DNA of 12,926 nt. Source: DATKIY01 sp035543875 (GTDB taxonomy: Bacteria > Actinomycetota > Actinomycetes > JAHEKZ01). Positions 1 to 6,905 of this stretch are shown here, one piece after another; the first letter of the stretch is position 1; the number at the start of each line of letters is the position of its first letter. The translations under genes were made by a program, and so were the position numbers. The DNA is taken from assembly GCA_035543875.1 (NCBI GenBank), contig DATKIY010000152.1, forward strand, positions 1 to 12,926, in the 5' to 3' direction. Under the pieces are notes generated by a model that saw only the letters and a program-made list of their open reading frames with translations, was not told where the DNA came from and did no database searches.

Positions 1-1095
1 CACGTACTTCTCAAAGCAAGACACCAACCCGCCCTCTAGCCATCCCGCGGAATGCATCACCCAGTTGGTTCCAGCAAGGAACGTCGGCAACATGGTCATG
101 AGGGACTCGTAGGCAGCTTGCGCGTCAGGCAGCTGCGAGGAGTTCAGCCCACCACCTGCCCGGAACGGCAGGCCAAAGTGTCGAGCGATCTGTCCAGTGC
201 ACAAAAGACCAACGGCAGACTCGGGCGTTCCGAACTGAGGCGATCCGGACTGCATGTCAATGTTTGAAAGAAAGGATCCGAAAATGACTGGGCATCCGGG
301 GCGAATCAGCTGTGACAATGCGATCCCGGACAGTGCCTCAGCTATCTGCTGCACCAGGGCCGCTGGAATCGTCACTGGAGACATTGCGCCCATGAGTAGA
401 AACGGCGTCAAGACCACAGCTTGATTGGCTGCTGAGTACTCAAACTGCGCATCCAGCATTCGATCGTCCCAGCGCAGGGGAGAGTTGCAGTTGATTAACG
501 AGATCGTGGCTGGAGTCGTTTCAAGAGTTTCGCGACCACCAAACAAGATCTCGCACATCGCGATGGTGTCGCGCGCGTTAACGCCGCTGACCACGTTGCC
601 CATGAACATCTTGTCCGTCAACGTCATGGTGGCGTAGAGCATGTCAAGGTGGCGCGAATCGAGCGCTGCGTCGTTGGGTTCGACTACCACACCGCCCACG
701 CTGTCAATCACTCCGAATCCTTGCGCCAATTTTGCAAAGTTTCGGTAGTCGTCCAGGGTTCCGTCGCGTCGCACAGAACCTTCGCGCACAAATGGCGGGC
801 CGTAGACGCTCGAAAACGCCATGTGGTCGCCACCGATGTGCACGTTGTTGTTGGGGTTGCGCGCTTGGACGTCGAACTGTCTCGGGGCCTTGGCCACCTG
901 CTCCAAGATGAAGTCTGGATCCAGGAAGACGTTGTCGCCCACAACCTTCTGGCCAGCCTCTTCGAACAAGGTGCGTGCCTCTGGCTTGACGAACTCGATG
1001 CCGATCTCAGAGACGATCTTGCGCCAGCCCTTGTCCAACGTGGCCATCGCGTCGTCCGACAGAATTTCGTACCGCGGCATGGAGTTGACGAACAT
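1..1095 (-). CDS. MttB-family corrinoid methyltransferase, partial (C-terminus beyond window edge)
   Basis: Reading the minus strand from an ATG at 1095 gives 365 uninterrupted codons up to position 1. The start MFVNSMPRYEILSDDAM, and later stretches such as HFGLPFRAGGGLNSSQ (about residues 306-321), QAAYESLMTML and SAGWLEGGLVSCFEKYV, are typical of the MttB superfamily. Members transfer a methyl group from trimethylamine, glycine betaine, proline betaine or carnitine to a cognate corrinoid protein. The archaeal enzyme is close to 495 residues, so roughly a quarter is missing here. No in-frame amber codon occurs in the visible part, including the GGGLNSSQ region where I expect the pyrrolysine site to align, so this is a non-pyrrolysine member of the MtgB kind. 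The ATG is preceded by GAAGGGAG, a good ribosome site; a GTG nine codons upstream lacks one. It is divergent from the operon that supplies its partners. The glycine betaine substrate is inferred from the DMGDH-like gene nearby. Confidence 0.9.
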   Translation of the reverse strand, partial: MFVNSMPRYEILSDDAMATLDKGWRKIVSEIGIEFVKPEARTLFEEAGQKVVGDNVFLDPDFILEQVAKAPRQFDVQARNPNNNVHIGGDHMAFSSVYGPPFVREGSVRRDGTLDDYRNFAKLAQGFGVIDSVGGVVVEPNDAALDSRHLDMLYATMTLTDKMFMGNVVSGVNARDTIAMCEILFGGRETLETTPATISLINCNSPLRWDDRMLDAQFEYSAANQAVVLTPFLLMGAMSPVTIPAALVQQIAEALSGIALSQLIRPGCPVIFGSFLSNIDMQSGSPQFGTPESAVGLLCTGQIARHFGLPFRAGGGLNSSQLPDAQAAYESLMTMLPTFLAGTNWVMHSAGWLEGGLVSCFEKYV

Positions 1096-1148
1096 CCGGC
1101 TCCCTTCGCACTGATCCGCCACTCGGGCGAACGCCAAAGCCAACGTTC

Positions 1149-1177
1149 TTGACGGTGAGAGACTGGCACCTTACTCT
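1149..1177 (+). promoter_or_regulatory. Putative sigma70-type promoter of the iclR-led operon
   Basis: TTGACG at 1149-1154 and TACTCT at 1172-1177 are separated by exactly 17 bp, close to the housekeeping consensus. Transcription would begin near 1184, about 20 nt before the first ATG of the regulator and about 75 nt before an alternative GTG. The palindrome at 1191-1213 lies immediately downstream, a position suited to repression. This is pattern matching only; the start of transcription is not known. Confidence 0.5.
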
Positions 1178-1190
1178 CAGAGATGGAATA

Positions 1191-1213
1191 GACGTTCCAC
1201 AATATGGAACGTC
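1191..1213. promoter_or_regulatory. Candidate IclR-family operator palindrome (9-5-9)
   Basis: GACGTTCCA (1191-1199) and TGGAACGTC (1205-1213) are perfect reverse complements separated by CAATA. A further TGGAA half-site lies at 1184-1188, also inverted relative to TTCCA at 1195-1199, giving three half-sites in 26 bp. TTCCA/TGGAA half-sites resemble the operator of E. coli IclR. The site lies between the divergent methyltransferase gene and the iclR-led operon, just after the predicted transcription start, so autorepression plus control of both transcripts is plausible. Binding is inferred. Confidence 0.6.
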
Positions 1214-2034
1214 CCGGGAGTGACTCATCAAGAGTGACTCAGCGTGAAGGCGGATGTGTGGCCGCAGCCTCGGGCACCCAAGCGATCGACCGCGCGTCGT
1301 CGCTCCTGGTTGCCGTCTTGGATGCTTCCGACGAGGTTCCATTCTCAGATCTCGTTGACACTGTTGGCCTGCCCAAAAGCACGGTTTCCCGGATGCTCGG
1401 GAGTTTGGAACTAGCCGGTTTGGTTCGTCGTGGCCCGGACGCCGCGGTGCGACCGGGGCCGGTCATGACGCGATATGCAAACTCTGGCCGCGGCGACCGG
1501 CTGTTGCGAGTCGCGCAGCCTCACCTTGAGCGGCTGGGTGAAATCACGAAAGAAACGGTCAACCTCGCCGTCCCGGGTGCTCGGGCGGTGGAACAGATCA
1601 GTCAGGTTGACTCAAAATTTCTCTTGGGGTCAGTCAACTGGATCGGGCAATCAGTGCCGTTCCACTGCTCAGCACTTGGCAAGGTCTTTCTCGCTCATGG
1701 TGTTACCGAACTTCCTAAGGGGCGCTTGGAGCGTCGTGCGGAACGCACGATCACATCGAGAGAGCGCCTCGAGATCGACCTACAGGTGGTTCGTCAGCGT
1801 GGTTTCGCGGTTGCTGACTCCGAGCTTGAACCGGGATTAGTTGCCGTGGCGGCTCCAGTGTTTGGGGCTACAGGTGCTGTGATTGCTGCGGTTTCGGTTT
1901 CTGGCCCTTCGGCGAGGTTGACGCGAGACCGAATACCCGAGGTCGGTCAGCTGCTGATTGAAGAGACAGCAGAGATCGGTGCCCAACTAGGTGCAAGTCG
2001 CAGAGAACGGCCAAGGAGGTTGCGAGCTCGATGA
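1204..2034 (+). CDS. IclR-family transcriptional regulator
   Basis: This gene encodes 276 residues if the ATG at 1204 is used. An N-terminal winged helix-turn-helix spans about residues 24-85, with recognition region VGLPKSTVSRMLGSLELAGL at 54-73. A C-terminal IclR effector-binding domain follows (about 100-260), recognisable by VPFHCSALGKVFLA and GFAVADSELEPGLVAVAAPV. IclR proteins usually sense a small catabolic substrate or intermediate, so a ligand from this pathway, such as the betaine or its demethylated product, is a reasonable guess. The start is uncertain: ATG 1204 lies inside the palindrome and has no ribosome site, whereas GTG 1258 (codon 19) has GAAGGCGG just upstream and fits the usual short N-terminus of the family. 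With the later start, all palindrome and repeat elements become non-coding leader. The stop overlaps the next start as ATGA, showing cotranscription with the operon it probably controls. Confidence 0.92.
   Translation: MERPGSDSSRVTQREGGCVAAASGTQAIDRASSLLVAVLDASDEVPFSDLVDTVGLPKSTVSRMLGSLELAGLVRRGPDAAVRPGPVMTRYANSGRGDRLLRVAQPHLERLGEITKETVNLAVPGARAVEQISQVDSKFLLGSVNWIGQSVPFHCSALGKVFLAHGVTELPKGRLERRAERTITSRERLEIDLQVVRQRGFAVADSELEPGLVAVAAPVFGATGAVIAAVSVSGPSARLTRDRIPEVGQLLIEETAEIGAQLGASRRERPRRLRAR
1220..1241. repeat. Direct repeat GTGACTCA x2, 14-bp spacing
   Basis: GTGACTCA occurs at 1220-1227 and again at 1234-1241. The pair lies between the palindrome and the alternative GTG start of the regulator at 1258. 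It could be a second binding element in the leader or simple chance within the N-terminal codons; nothing else supports a function. Confidence 0.35.
2013..2020 (+). promoter_or_regulatory. Strong ribosome binding site for the corrinoid protein gene
   Basis: AAGGAGGT is a near-perfect complement of the 16S rRNA tail, 10 nt before the ATG at 2031. It lies inside the 3' end of the regulator gene. It is the best such site in the operon together with the one before the pterin methyltransferase, suggesting high output of the corrinoid protein from the shared transcript. Confidence 0.7.
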
Positions 2035-2696
2035 GCCACGAAGAGATTCTCAAGCAGCTATACGACCAGACGCTGGTTGGGAACGCGCCAGCCGTTCTCG
2101 ATCTCACCAACGCCGGGCTACAGGATGGAATGACGCCCGAGACGATGCTGTTCGATGCGCTGATTCCATCACTGGAGGAGGTCGGCGCCAGGTTCGAGAG
2201 AGGCGACTTCTTCGTTCCGGAGATGCTTATCGCCGGAAAGGCGATGGCTGGGGCACTGGAAGTGCTACGTCCACTTCTCGCGCTAACCGGTGCCGAGAGC
2301 GTAGGCACCTTCGTGATGGGCACGGTCAAGGGCGATGTCCACGACATCGGTAAGAATCTGGTCAACATCATGCTTGAGGGCGCTGGCTTTGAGGTGTTCG
2401 ACCTGGGTGTACAGGTTGCGCCCGAGAAGTTCGTCGAGGCAATTCAAGAACATCAGCCGGACATCGTTGGTTTCTCTGCCTTCTTGACTACAACCATGCC
2501 CATGTTCAAGGCGAACATCAACGCGCTTGAGAAGGCTGGGCTACGTGATCAGGTCATCGTCATGGTTGGCGGTGCACCGGTGACTCAGGAGTACGCGGAC
2601 GCTGTGGGGGCCGATGGCTACGCAGCCGACGCGTCCACAGCTGTGCGCCGGGCAAAGGACCTCATCGCCGGTAAACGCGCCTTGAGTTCTGTCTGA
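2031..2696 (+). CDS. Corrinoid (methyl-accepting) protein of the MtgC/MttC/MtbC type
   Basis: This cytosolic 221-residue protein is the usual length for stand-alone methyltransferase corrinoid proteins. Residues about 1-90 form the helical B12-binding cap domain. The Rossmann-like cobalamin domain follows, with signature GDVHDIGKNL at 101-110, in which His104 would be the lower axial cobalt ligand (D-x-H-x-x-G). The downstream VGFSAFLTTT (146-155) and MVGGAPVT (178-185) complete the dimethylbenzimidazole-binding pocket; Phe stands where the S-x-L motif normally has Leu. By family role it shuttles between Co(I) and methyl-Co(III): it accepts a methyl group from the MttB-like enzyme encoded divergently and donates it to the pterin methyltransferase encoded three genes downstream. 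It overlaps the regulator stop by 4 nt and is followed 8 nt later by the MetV-like gene. Confidence 0.95.
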   Translation: MSHEEILKQLYDQTLVGNAPAVLDLTNAGLQDGMTPETMLFDALIPSLEEVGARFERGDFFVPEMLIAGKAMAGALEVLRPLLALTGAESVGTFVMGTVKGDVHDIGKNLVNIMLEGAGFEVFDLGVQVAPEKFVEAIQEHQPDIVGFSAFLTTTMPMFKANINALEKAGLRDQVIVMVGGAPVTQEYADAVGADGYAADASTAVRRAKDLIAGKRALSSV

Positions 2697-2704
2697 GTGG
2701 CACC

Positions 2705-3160
2705 GTGACTGGCTTCGTTGCATTTGTCGAGCATCTGGTAAAAAAGCCGGTATTTGACTGCCGTATGTGTGGGCAGTGTGTGCTCCATTCGACGGGCATG
2801 ACATGTCCCATGACGTGTCCAAAGACGTTGCGGAATGGGCCATGCGGAGGGGTGCGCGAAGACGGAGGTTGCGAGGTCATCCCCGAGATGACGTGTGTGT
2901 GGGTGGTGGCTCAGCGCCGAAGCCAGTCCTTGCCGCTGCCGCGGGTATGGCGTGAGGGGATTGACCACCTGCGGCCACCGGTAGACAACACGCTGCAAGG
3001 CAGTTCGTCGTGGATCAACCTATTCACTGGTCGCGACAAACAGAATCCGGCTGGATGGGCAGGCGTCGACACGGCGCCGGCGTCGCTGGTTGATACGGCT
3101 GACCAGCCTTACTTGTCGTTGGTTGAGGTCGATGCGACTGAGTTACACCGGGAAGGCTGA
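2705..3160 (+). CDS. metV: MetV-like Cys-rich protein (methylene-THF reductase C-terminal/zinc-binding domain)
   Basis: This 151-residue protein starts with GTG 8 nt after the corrinoid gene, with only a weak GAGTGG ribosome site. The N-terminal half holds the diagnostic pattern CRMCGQC (19-25), TGMTCPMTCPKTLRNGPCGG (30-49) and GCEV (55-58), with Cys at 19, 22, 25, 34, 38, 47, 56 and 64. This matches the domain found at the C-terminus of some methylenetetrahydrofolate reductases and as the separate MetV subunit of the acetogen MetVF reductase, where it is thought to bind metal or Fe-S and relay electrons. The C-terminal half (about 70-151) is not obviously conserved. It sits 1 nt upstream of metF, so a MetVF pair is the natural reading. 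Whether the cysteines hold zinc or a cluster cannot be told from sequence. Confidence 0.85.
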   Translation: MTGFVAFVEHLVKKPVFDCRMCGQCVLHSTGMTCPMTCPKTLRNGPCGGVREDGGCEVIPEMTCVWVVAQRRSQSLPLPRVWREGIDHLRPPVDNTLQGSSSWINLFTGRDKQNPAGWAGVDTAPASLVDTADQPYLSLVEVDATELHREG

Positions 3161-3161
3161 A

Positions 3162-4175
3162 ATGCAGACGTTCGCCGAGCTGCTCGCGGCTGGGTCTCGG
3201 CCGGTGGTCACCGCTGAGCTTCCGGCAATCAACTCAGGTGGTCTCGATGCGGTGCGGCGGCATGTCGACGCAATAGCTCCGCACGTCGACGCGATTAACG
3301 CCACTGACAATCCTGCGGCGCATGCTCATGCATCGAATGTCGCGATCGCGATCGCGATTCGGCAACTCGGAGCCGAACCGATCATGCAAGTTGTCTGCCG
3401 TGACAAGAACCGCTTGGCTATCCAGGCCGACATTGTCGGTGCTGCGCTCTTCGGTGTGACGAACATATGTGCGCTAACCGGAGACGACGTCACCGCTGGG
3501 GATGAACCGGAAGCGCGCCGGGTGTTCGACCTCGACGGCCCACAGCTAATCCAGGTAGTCACCGGCATCGCGGATGGACACTACCTTTCGGGCCGGCCCA
3601 TTGATCCCCCTCCACAGCTATTCGTGGGGGCGGTCGAAAATCCGGGCGCTCCTCCACTTGCTCATCGGGTCGACCGGGCCAAGAAGAAGAGCGAAGTCGG
3701 CGCACGTTTCCTACAGCTCCAGATTTGCTACCACGCGGATCGGCTTAAACAATTCGTCGCCGGCTGCGTTGACAGCGGAGTGACTGCCTCAACCGCGCTG
3801 CTCCCAACAATATGTCTGACGCGAAGTTCGCGTGCGCTTACTTTTATGGATGAACGTGTTCCCGGTATCTCGGTACCGACAGAGACCATCCGGCAAGTCA
3901 AAGGCGCATCCGATGAGGCCGAGGCTGCGTATCAACTAGCGCTTGAGCAGGCGCGATTCGCGCTGTCACTTTCAGGAGTCGCCGGTATCCATATTGCCGA
4001 CTTCCGGCACGACGGCGCCATCGGTCGGTTAGTCGATGACCTTGGATTACGGAACGAGCGGACGCAGCCTGACAGCACCGCCTACATCGGCAACCACGCC
4101 GGAAACGCGAGTGACAGTAGCAACGAACAGAAGCCAGAGGAGGAGCATGCACACGGTTCTCAGCTCGCCAACTAA
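3162..4175 (+). CDS. metF: Methylenetetrahydrofolate reductase (MetF family)
   Basis: I start this 337-residue protein at ATG 3162 because GGGAAGG lies 5 nt upstream and it begins 1 nt after the metV stop; an in-frame ATG at 3090 is buried in metV. The TIM-barrel flavoprotein features are present: VTAELP with Glu19 as likely general acid, DAINATDNPAA (43-53), QVVCRDKNRLAIQAD (76-90), NICALTGDD (101-109, flavin-contact Asp) and ARFLQLQICY (181-190, with Gln187 at the folate-contact position). IHIADFRHDG closes the barrel. The last 40 or so residues are rich in N, S, E and H and look disordered; their codons contain the next gene's ribosome site and start. In this operon it would most sensibly run in the oxidative direction, methyl-THF to methylene-THF. 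The electron acceptor is unknown. Confidence 0.92.
   Translation: MQTFAELLAAGSRPVVTAELPAINSGGLDAVRRHVDAIAPHVDAINATDNPAAHAHASNVAIAIAIRQLGAEPIMQVVCRDKNRLAIQADIVGAALFGVTNICALTGDDVTAGDEPEARRVFDLDGPQLIQVVTGIADGHYLSGRPIDPPPQLFVGAVENPGAPPLAHRVDRAKKKSEVGARFLQLQICYHADRLKQFVAGCVDSGVTASTALLPTICLTRSSRALTFMDERVPGISVPTETIRQVKGASDEAEAAYQLALEQARFALSLSGVAGIHIADFRHDGAIGRLVDDLGLRNERTQPDSTAYIGNHAGNASDSSNEQKPEEEHAHGSQLAN
4136..4145 (+). promoter_or_regulatory. Strong ribosome binding site inside metF
   Basis: AGAGGAGGAG ends 1 nt before the ATG at 4147, with its GAGGAGG core about 3-5 nt away. It is read through as part of the metF tail (QKPEEEHA). It decides the start of the pterin methyltransferase over the in-frame upstream ATG at 4036, which has no such site. 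Confidence 0.65.
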
Positions 4176-5016
4176 GCAGGTGGTAATTGGTGACGACCAA
4201 CCGTTCTGCATCATCGGCGAGCGGATCAACCCAACGGGACGCAAGAAGTTCCAGGAGCAGATGCGGGCTGGTGATCTGTCGGCGGTTGAGCTAGACGTTG
4301 CTGCTCAGATTGCTGGCGGTGCGATGGTGCTCGACGTAAATATGGGGGCACCCTTGGTCGACGAAGCCGAGCTTCTGGCGAAGGCGGTCAGGCTAGTTCA
4401 GGGTCTGACCAACATTCCGTTGTGCATCGACTCGTCCGTGGTCGAGGCTCTTGAGGCAGGACTGGCCGCATATGAGGGCAAGGCACTCGTTAACTCCGTT
4501 ACTGCCGAAGACGAGCGGCTCGACCTCATCCTGCCGCTCGTCAAGCGGTACGGAGCTGCGATCATCGCGCTGCCAAACGATGAGGAGGAAATCCCCGAGG
4601 ACCCGAAGCGGCGGCTCGAACTCGTTCGCAAGATTGTCGACGTTGCCACTGGAAAGTATGGGCTTGCTATCGAAGACATCCTTATTGACCCGCTGGCCAT
4701 GCCCATCGGAGCCGACACCTCCCTGGTCGTCAAGACAATGGAGACCATTGCCTTGATCAAGGACGAGTTCGACCTCAACATGACGCTCGGGGCGTCCAAC
4801 GTCTCGTTTGGCATGCCGGATCGACACACGCTGGGTTCAGCGTTTCTCCCGATGGCCATGACCGTTGGGCTCACGAGCGCGATTATGGATGCGCGCACAC
4901 CGCAGATCGTTTCTTCGGTGAAGGCGGCTGACCTGTTGCTTGGCCGCGACGACTGGGGTGCCAACTGGATCGCAATTCACCGCGCACGTTTGGCTGCTGC
5001 CCCGGGTGTCGTGTGA
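4147..5016 (+). CDS. Methylcorrinoid:tetrahydrofolate methyltransferase (pterin-binding, MtgA/AcsE-like)
   Basis: This 289-residue cytosolic TIM-barrel protein has the pterin-binding fold shared with dihydropteroate synthase, the MetH folate domain and AcsE. Motifs are FCIIGERINPTGRKKF (20-35), VLDVNMG (61-67, pterin-contact Asp and Asn), CIDSS (93-97), ALVNSVTAED (113-122), DPLAMPIG (181-188) and LGASNVSFGMPDR (214-226). By family it moves a methyl group from the methylated corrinoid protein to tetrahydrofolate, giving methyl-THF for MetF. Length and motif set fit MtgA-type enzymes better than the larger MetH. Start ATG 4147 is chosen for its strong ribosome site; it gives the family's usual N-terminus and overlaps metF by 29 nt. 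The stop overlaps the next GTG start as GTGA. The folate specificity is inferred from metF and metV next door. Confidence 0.92.
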   Translation: MHTVLSSPTKQVVIGDDQPFCIIGERINPTGRKKFQEQMRAGDLSAVELDVAAQIAGGAMVLDVNMGAPLVDEAELLAKAVRLVQGLTNIPLCIDSSVVEALEAGLAAYEGKALVNSVTAEDERLDLILPLVKRYGAAIIALPNDEEEIPEDPKRRLELVRKIVDVATGKYGLAIEDILIDPLAMPIGADTSLVVKTMETIALIKDEFDLNMTLGASNVSFGMPDRHTLGSAFLPMAMTVGLTSAIMDARTPQIVSSVKAADLLLGRDDWGANWIAIHRARLAAAPGVV

Positions 5017-6905
5017 CCGCAGCCCAAGCGTCGCCATTGCCGGACGGTCCGGACGACCTCGATCAGCAGGATTCGGGACCCTCCCGGGTTCAGCTGTCGT
5101 TCACTCCTTCTGGAAAGCAGATCCGCGTCCCAGCCGGTGTTGCTGTGTTTGATGCGGCGAGCTGGAATGGCATCCCCATTGACTCAACGTGTGGCGGTCA
5201 TGGCACGTGCAAGAAGTGCAAGGTGCGTGTGGTCGAGGGTGCGGTTCCGGTTCAGCGTCTGGATATCCGAGCGTTCGACGCCGACCAACTCGCGGACGGT
5301 TGGAGGCTGGCGTGTATTGCGTTGGCTAATACCGACTTAACCGTTGATGTCCCGCCGCTGACTACGCGTCCGAAGGCGGCGACGGTTGGTGTTGGCCGAC
5401 AGGTGATCCTTCGTCCAGCACTCCAAAAGCGATACGTAGAGCTTGTGGAGCCAACACTGTCGGATCAACGCACCGACGTTCAACGTGTGCTCGACGAGCT
5501 GGACGACCTTGAGCTGAAGGTCGACCCGCAGGTTCATCGAATGCTCGGTCGCACCCTTCGGTCCAGCGACTTCAAAGTCACGGCGGTCGTCGTCGATGAC
5601 GAGCTAGTAGCAGTTGAGTCCGGGGACACCACGGGTCGACTGTTTGGTTTAGCGTTCGATCTCGGGACCACCACGGTTGTCGGAAATTTGATGGACATCA
5701 GCACGGGCACCCCAATCGCCGTGGCCTCGATGCTTAACAAACAGCAGCCATTTGGTGCTGATGTGATCTCACGCATCAGCGCGACAATGTTGGACGCAGA
5801 CGCACTGGCGCGATTGCAGTCACTGGCGCACGAGACTTTGAATGAGCTGGCGAGTGAGGCTTGCGCCGAAGCTGGTGTGGAGTTAGGCGAGATTTACGAG
5901 GTCGCGCTCGCCGGCAATGCGACGATGGTTCAACTGGCACTCGGAATCGACCCGGAGCCGCTAGGGGTCGCACCATTTATCCTTGCCAGCGCGGCATACC
6001 AGAACCTGCGAGCTTCCGATCTCGGTGTTGACGTCAACCCGCAGGCGCGAGCGACGGTGATATCTGCGTTGGGAGCCTATGTCGGAGGCGACATCATTTC
6101 CGGCGTACTCGCCACTGGGATGGATCGCGACCCCCGCATCAGACTTTTCATCGATATCGGCACCAACTGCGAAATCGTGATTGGTGATGGCGAGCGGTTG
6201 CTAGCCACCGCCGCACCAGCGGGCCCGGCGTTTGAGGCGGCCTCAATCCGGTGCGGCATGCGGGCAGCGCCAGGGGCTATTGAGGTAGTCAAGGTCACAG
6301 ATGATGGACTAGACCTTCAGGTAATTGGCGACGTCGCGCCCACGGGTATGTGCGGTTCGGGACTTGTTGACGCAGTCAGTGAACTGGTACGAGCACGGCT
6401 GATCGATGGGTCGGGCCGGTTCGTCACTGAGGACGCAGCGCGCGACATTCACCCAATCCTTGCGCCGCGGTTCGTGACGCTGGACAAGGAGCGCGTGTTT
6501 TTGTTGGCGACAGCTGATGAGACGGGTGGCGAGCAGGTATACCTCTCGCAGCGAGACGTCCGCGAACTTCAGTTTGCAAAAGCGGCGATCTCCACGGGCT
6601 GGCGACTGCTGCTCGAAGAGTTCGGGATTCAGGAAGCTGACATCCAACAAGTGCTCCTGGCTGGCTCTTTCGGCACCTACCTCTCAGCGGCCAGTGCGGT
6701 ACGCATCGGGTTGGTTCCCAAGCTGCCTCTATTACGCATTGTCAGCGCGGGCAACGTTGCGGGCGAAGGTGCGAAGATGATTTTGCTCTCCGCTCAGGAA
6801 AGACACGGCGCAAAGACACTGATCGACGAGATCGAGTACGTGGAGCTTTCTGACCGAGCTGACTTCAACGACCGGTTCATCGAACAGTTGGGGTTCCCGG
6901 TATGA
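5013..6905 (+). CDS. Corrinoid reductive activator, RACo-type (2Fe-2S ferredoxin plus ASKHA ATPase)
   Basis: This 630-residue protein starts at GTG 5013, overlapping the previous stop by 4 nt. About 25 non-conserved residues precede a ferredoxin-like domain (about 26-115). Its cysteines are C60, C66, C69 (STCGGHGTCKKC) and C101 (WRLACIAL), the plant-type 2Fe-2S pattern. A linker (about 120-205) leads to an ASKHA ATPase region: FDLGTTT (215-221), LAGNATM (299-305), YVGGDIISG (366-374), FIDIGTNCE (379-387), GMCGSG (445-450) and LLAGSFGTYLS (548-558). Proteins of this design use ATP hydrolysis to drive one-electron reduction of inactive Co(II) corrinoid back to Co(I). Its neighbours make the corrinoid protein at 2031-2696 the obvious client. 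Length matches the family and all four cluster cysteines are present. The electron donor is not encoded nearby, unless the ETF serves. Confidence 0.93.
   Translation: MTAAQASPLPDGPDDLDQQDSGPSRVQLSFTPSGKQIRVPAGVAVFDAASWNGIPIDSTCGGHGTCKKCKVRVVEGAVPVQRLDIRAFDADQLADGWRLACIALANTDLTVDVPPLTTRPKAATVGVGRQVILRPALQKRYVELVEPTLSDQRTDVQRVLDELDDLELKVDPQVHRMLGRTLRSSDFKVTAVVVDDELVAVESGDTTGRLFGLAFDLGTTTVVGNLMDISTGTPIAVASMLNKQQPFGADVISRISATMLDADALARLQSLAHETLNELASEACAEAGVELGEIYEVALAGNATMVQLALGIDPEPLGVAPFILASAAYQNLRASDLGVDVNPQARATVISALGAYVGGDIISGVLATGMDRDPRIRLFIDIGTNCEIVIGDGERLLATAAPAGPAFEAASIRCGMRAAPGAIEVVKVTDDGLDLQVIGDVAPTGMCGSGLVDAVSELVRARLIDGSGRFVTEDAARDIHPILAPRFVTLDKERVFLLATADETGGEQVYLSQRDVRELQFAKAAISTGWRLLLEEFGIQEADIQQVLLAGSFGTYLSAASAVRIGLVPKLPLLRIVSAGNVAGEGAKMILLSAQERHGAKTLIDEIEYVELSDRADFNDRFIEQLGFPV

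Noticed and set aside
649..1152. Plus-strand 167-codon open frame opposite the MttB-like gene, and the minus-strand 164-codon frame at 708-1202
   Set aside because: Both are other-frame shadows of the MttB-like gene, whose true minus-strand frame runs 1095 to 1 with recognisable family motifs. Their translations are Arg/Ser/His-rich with no familiar pattern.
3090..3161. Upstream in-frame ATG for metF at 3090
   Set aside because: It would extend MetF by 24 residues inside metV without a ribosome site. ATG 3162 has GGGAAGG at good spacing and gives the normal family N-terminus.
3340..3357. Tandem TCGCGA x3, containing overlapping GCGATCGC palindromes
   Set aside because: It lies within metF and encodes VAIAIAI in frame. 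Three hexamers are explained by Ala-Ile codons, and no similar array occurs elsewhere in the window.
4036..4146. Upstream in-frame ATG for the pterin methyltransferase at 4036
   Set aside because: The added 37 residues are Thr/Arg-rich and unlike the family, and they overlap the coding end of metF. The strong ribosome site points to 4147.
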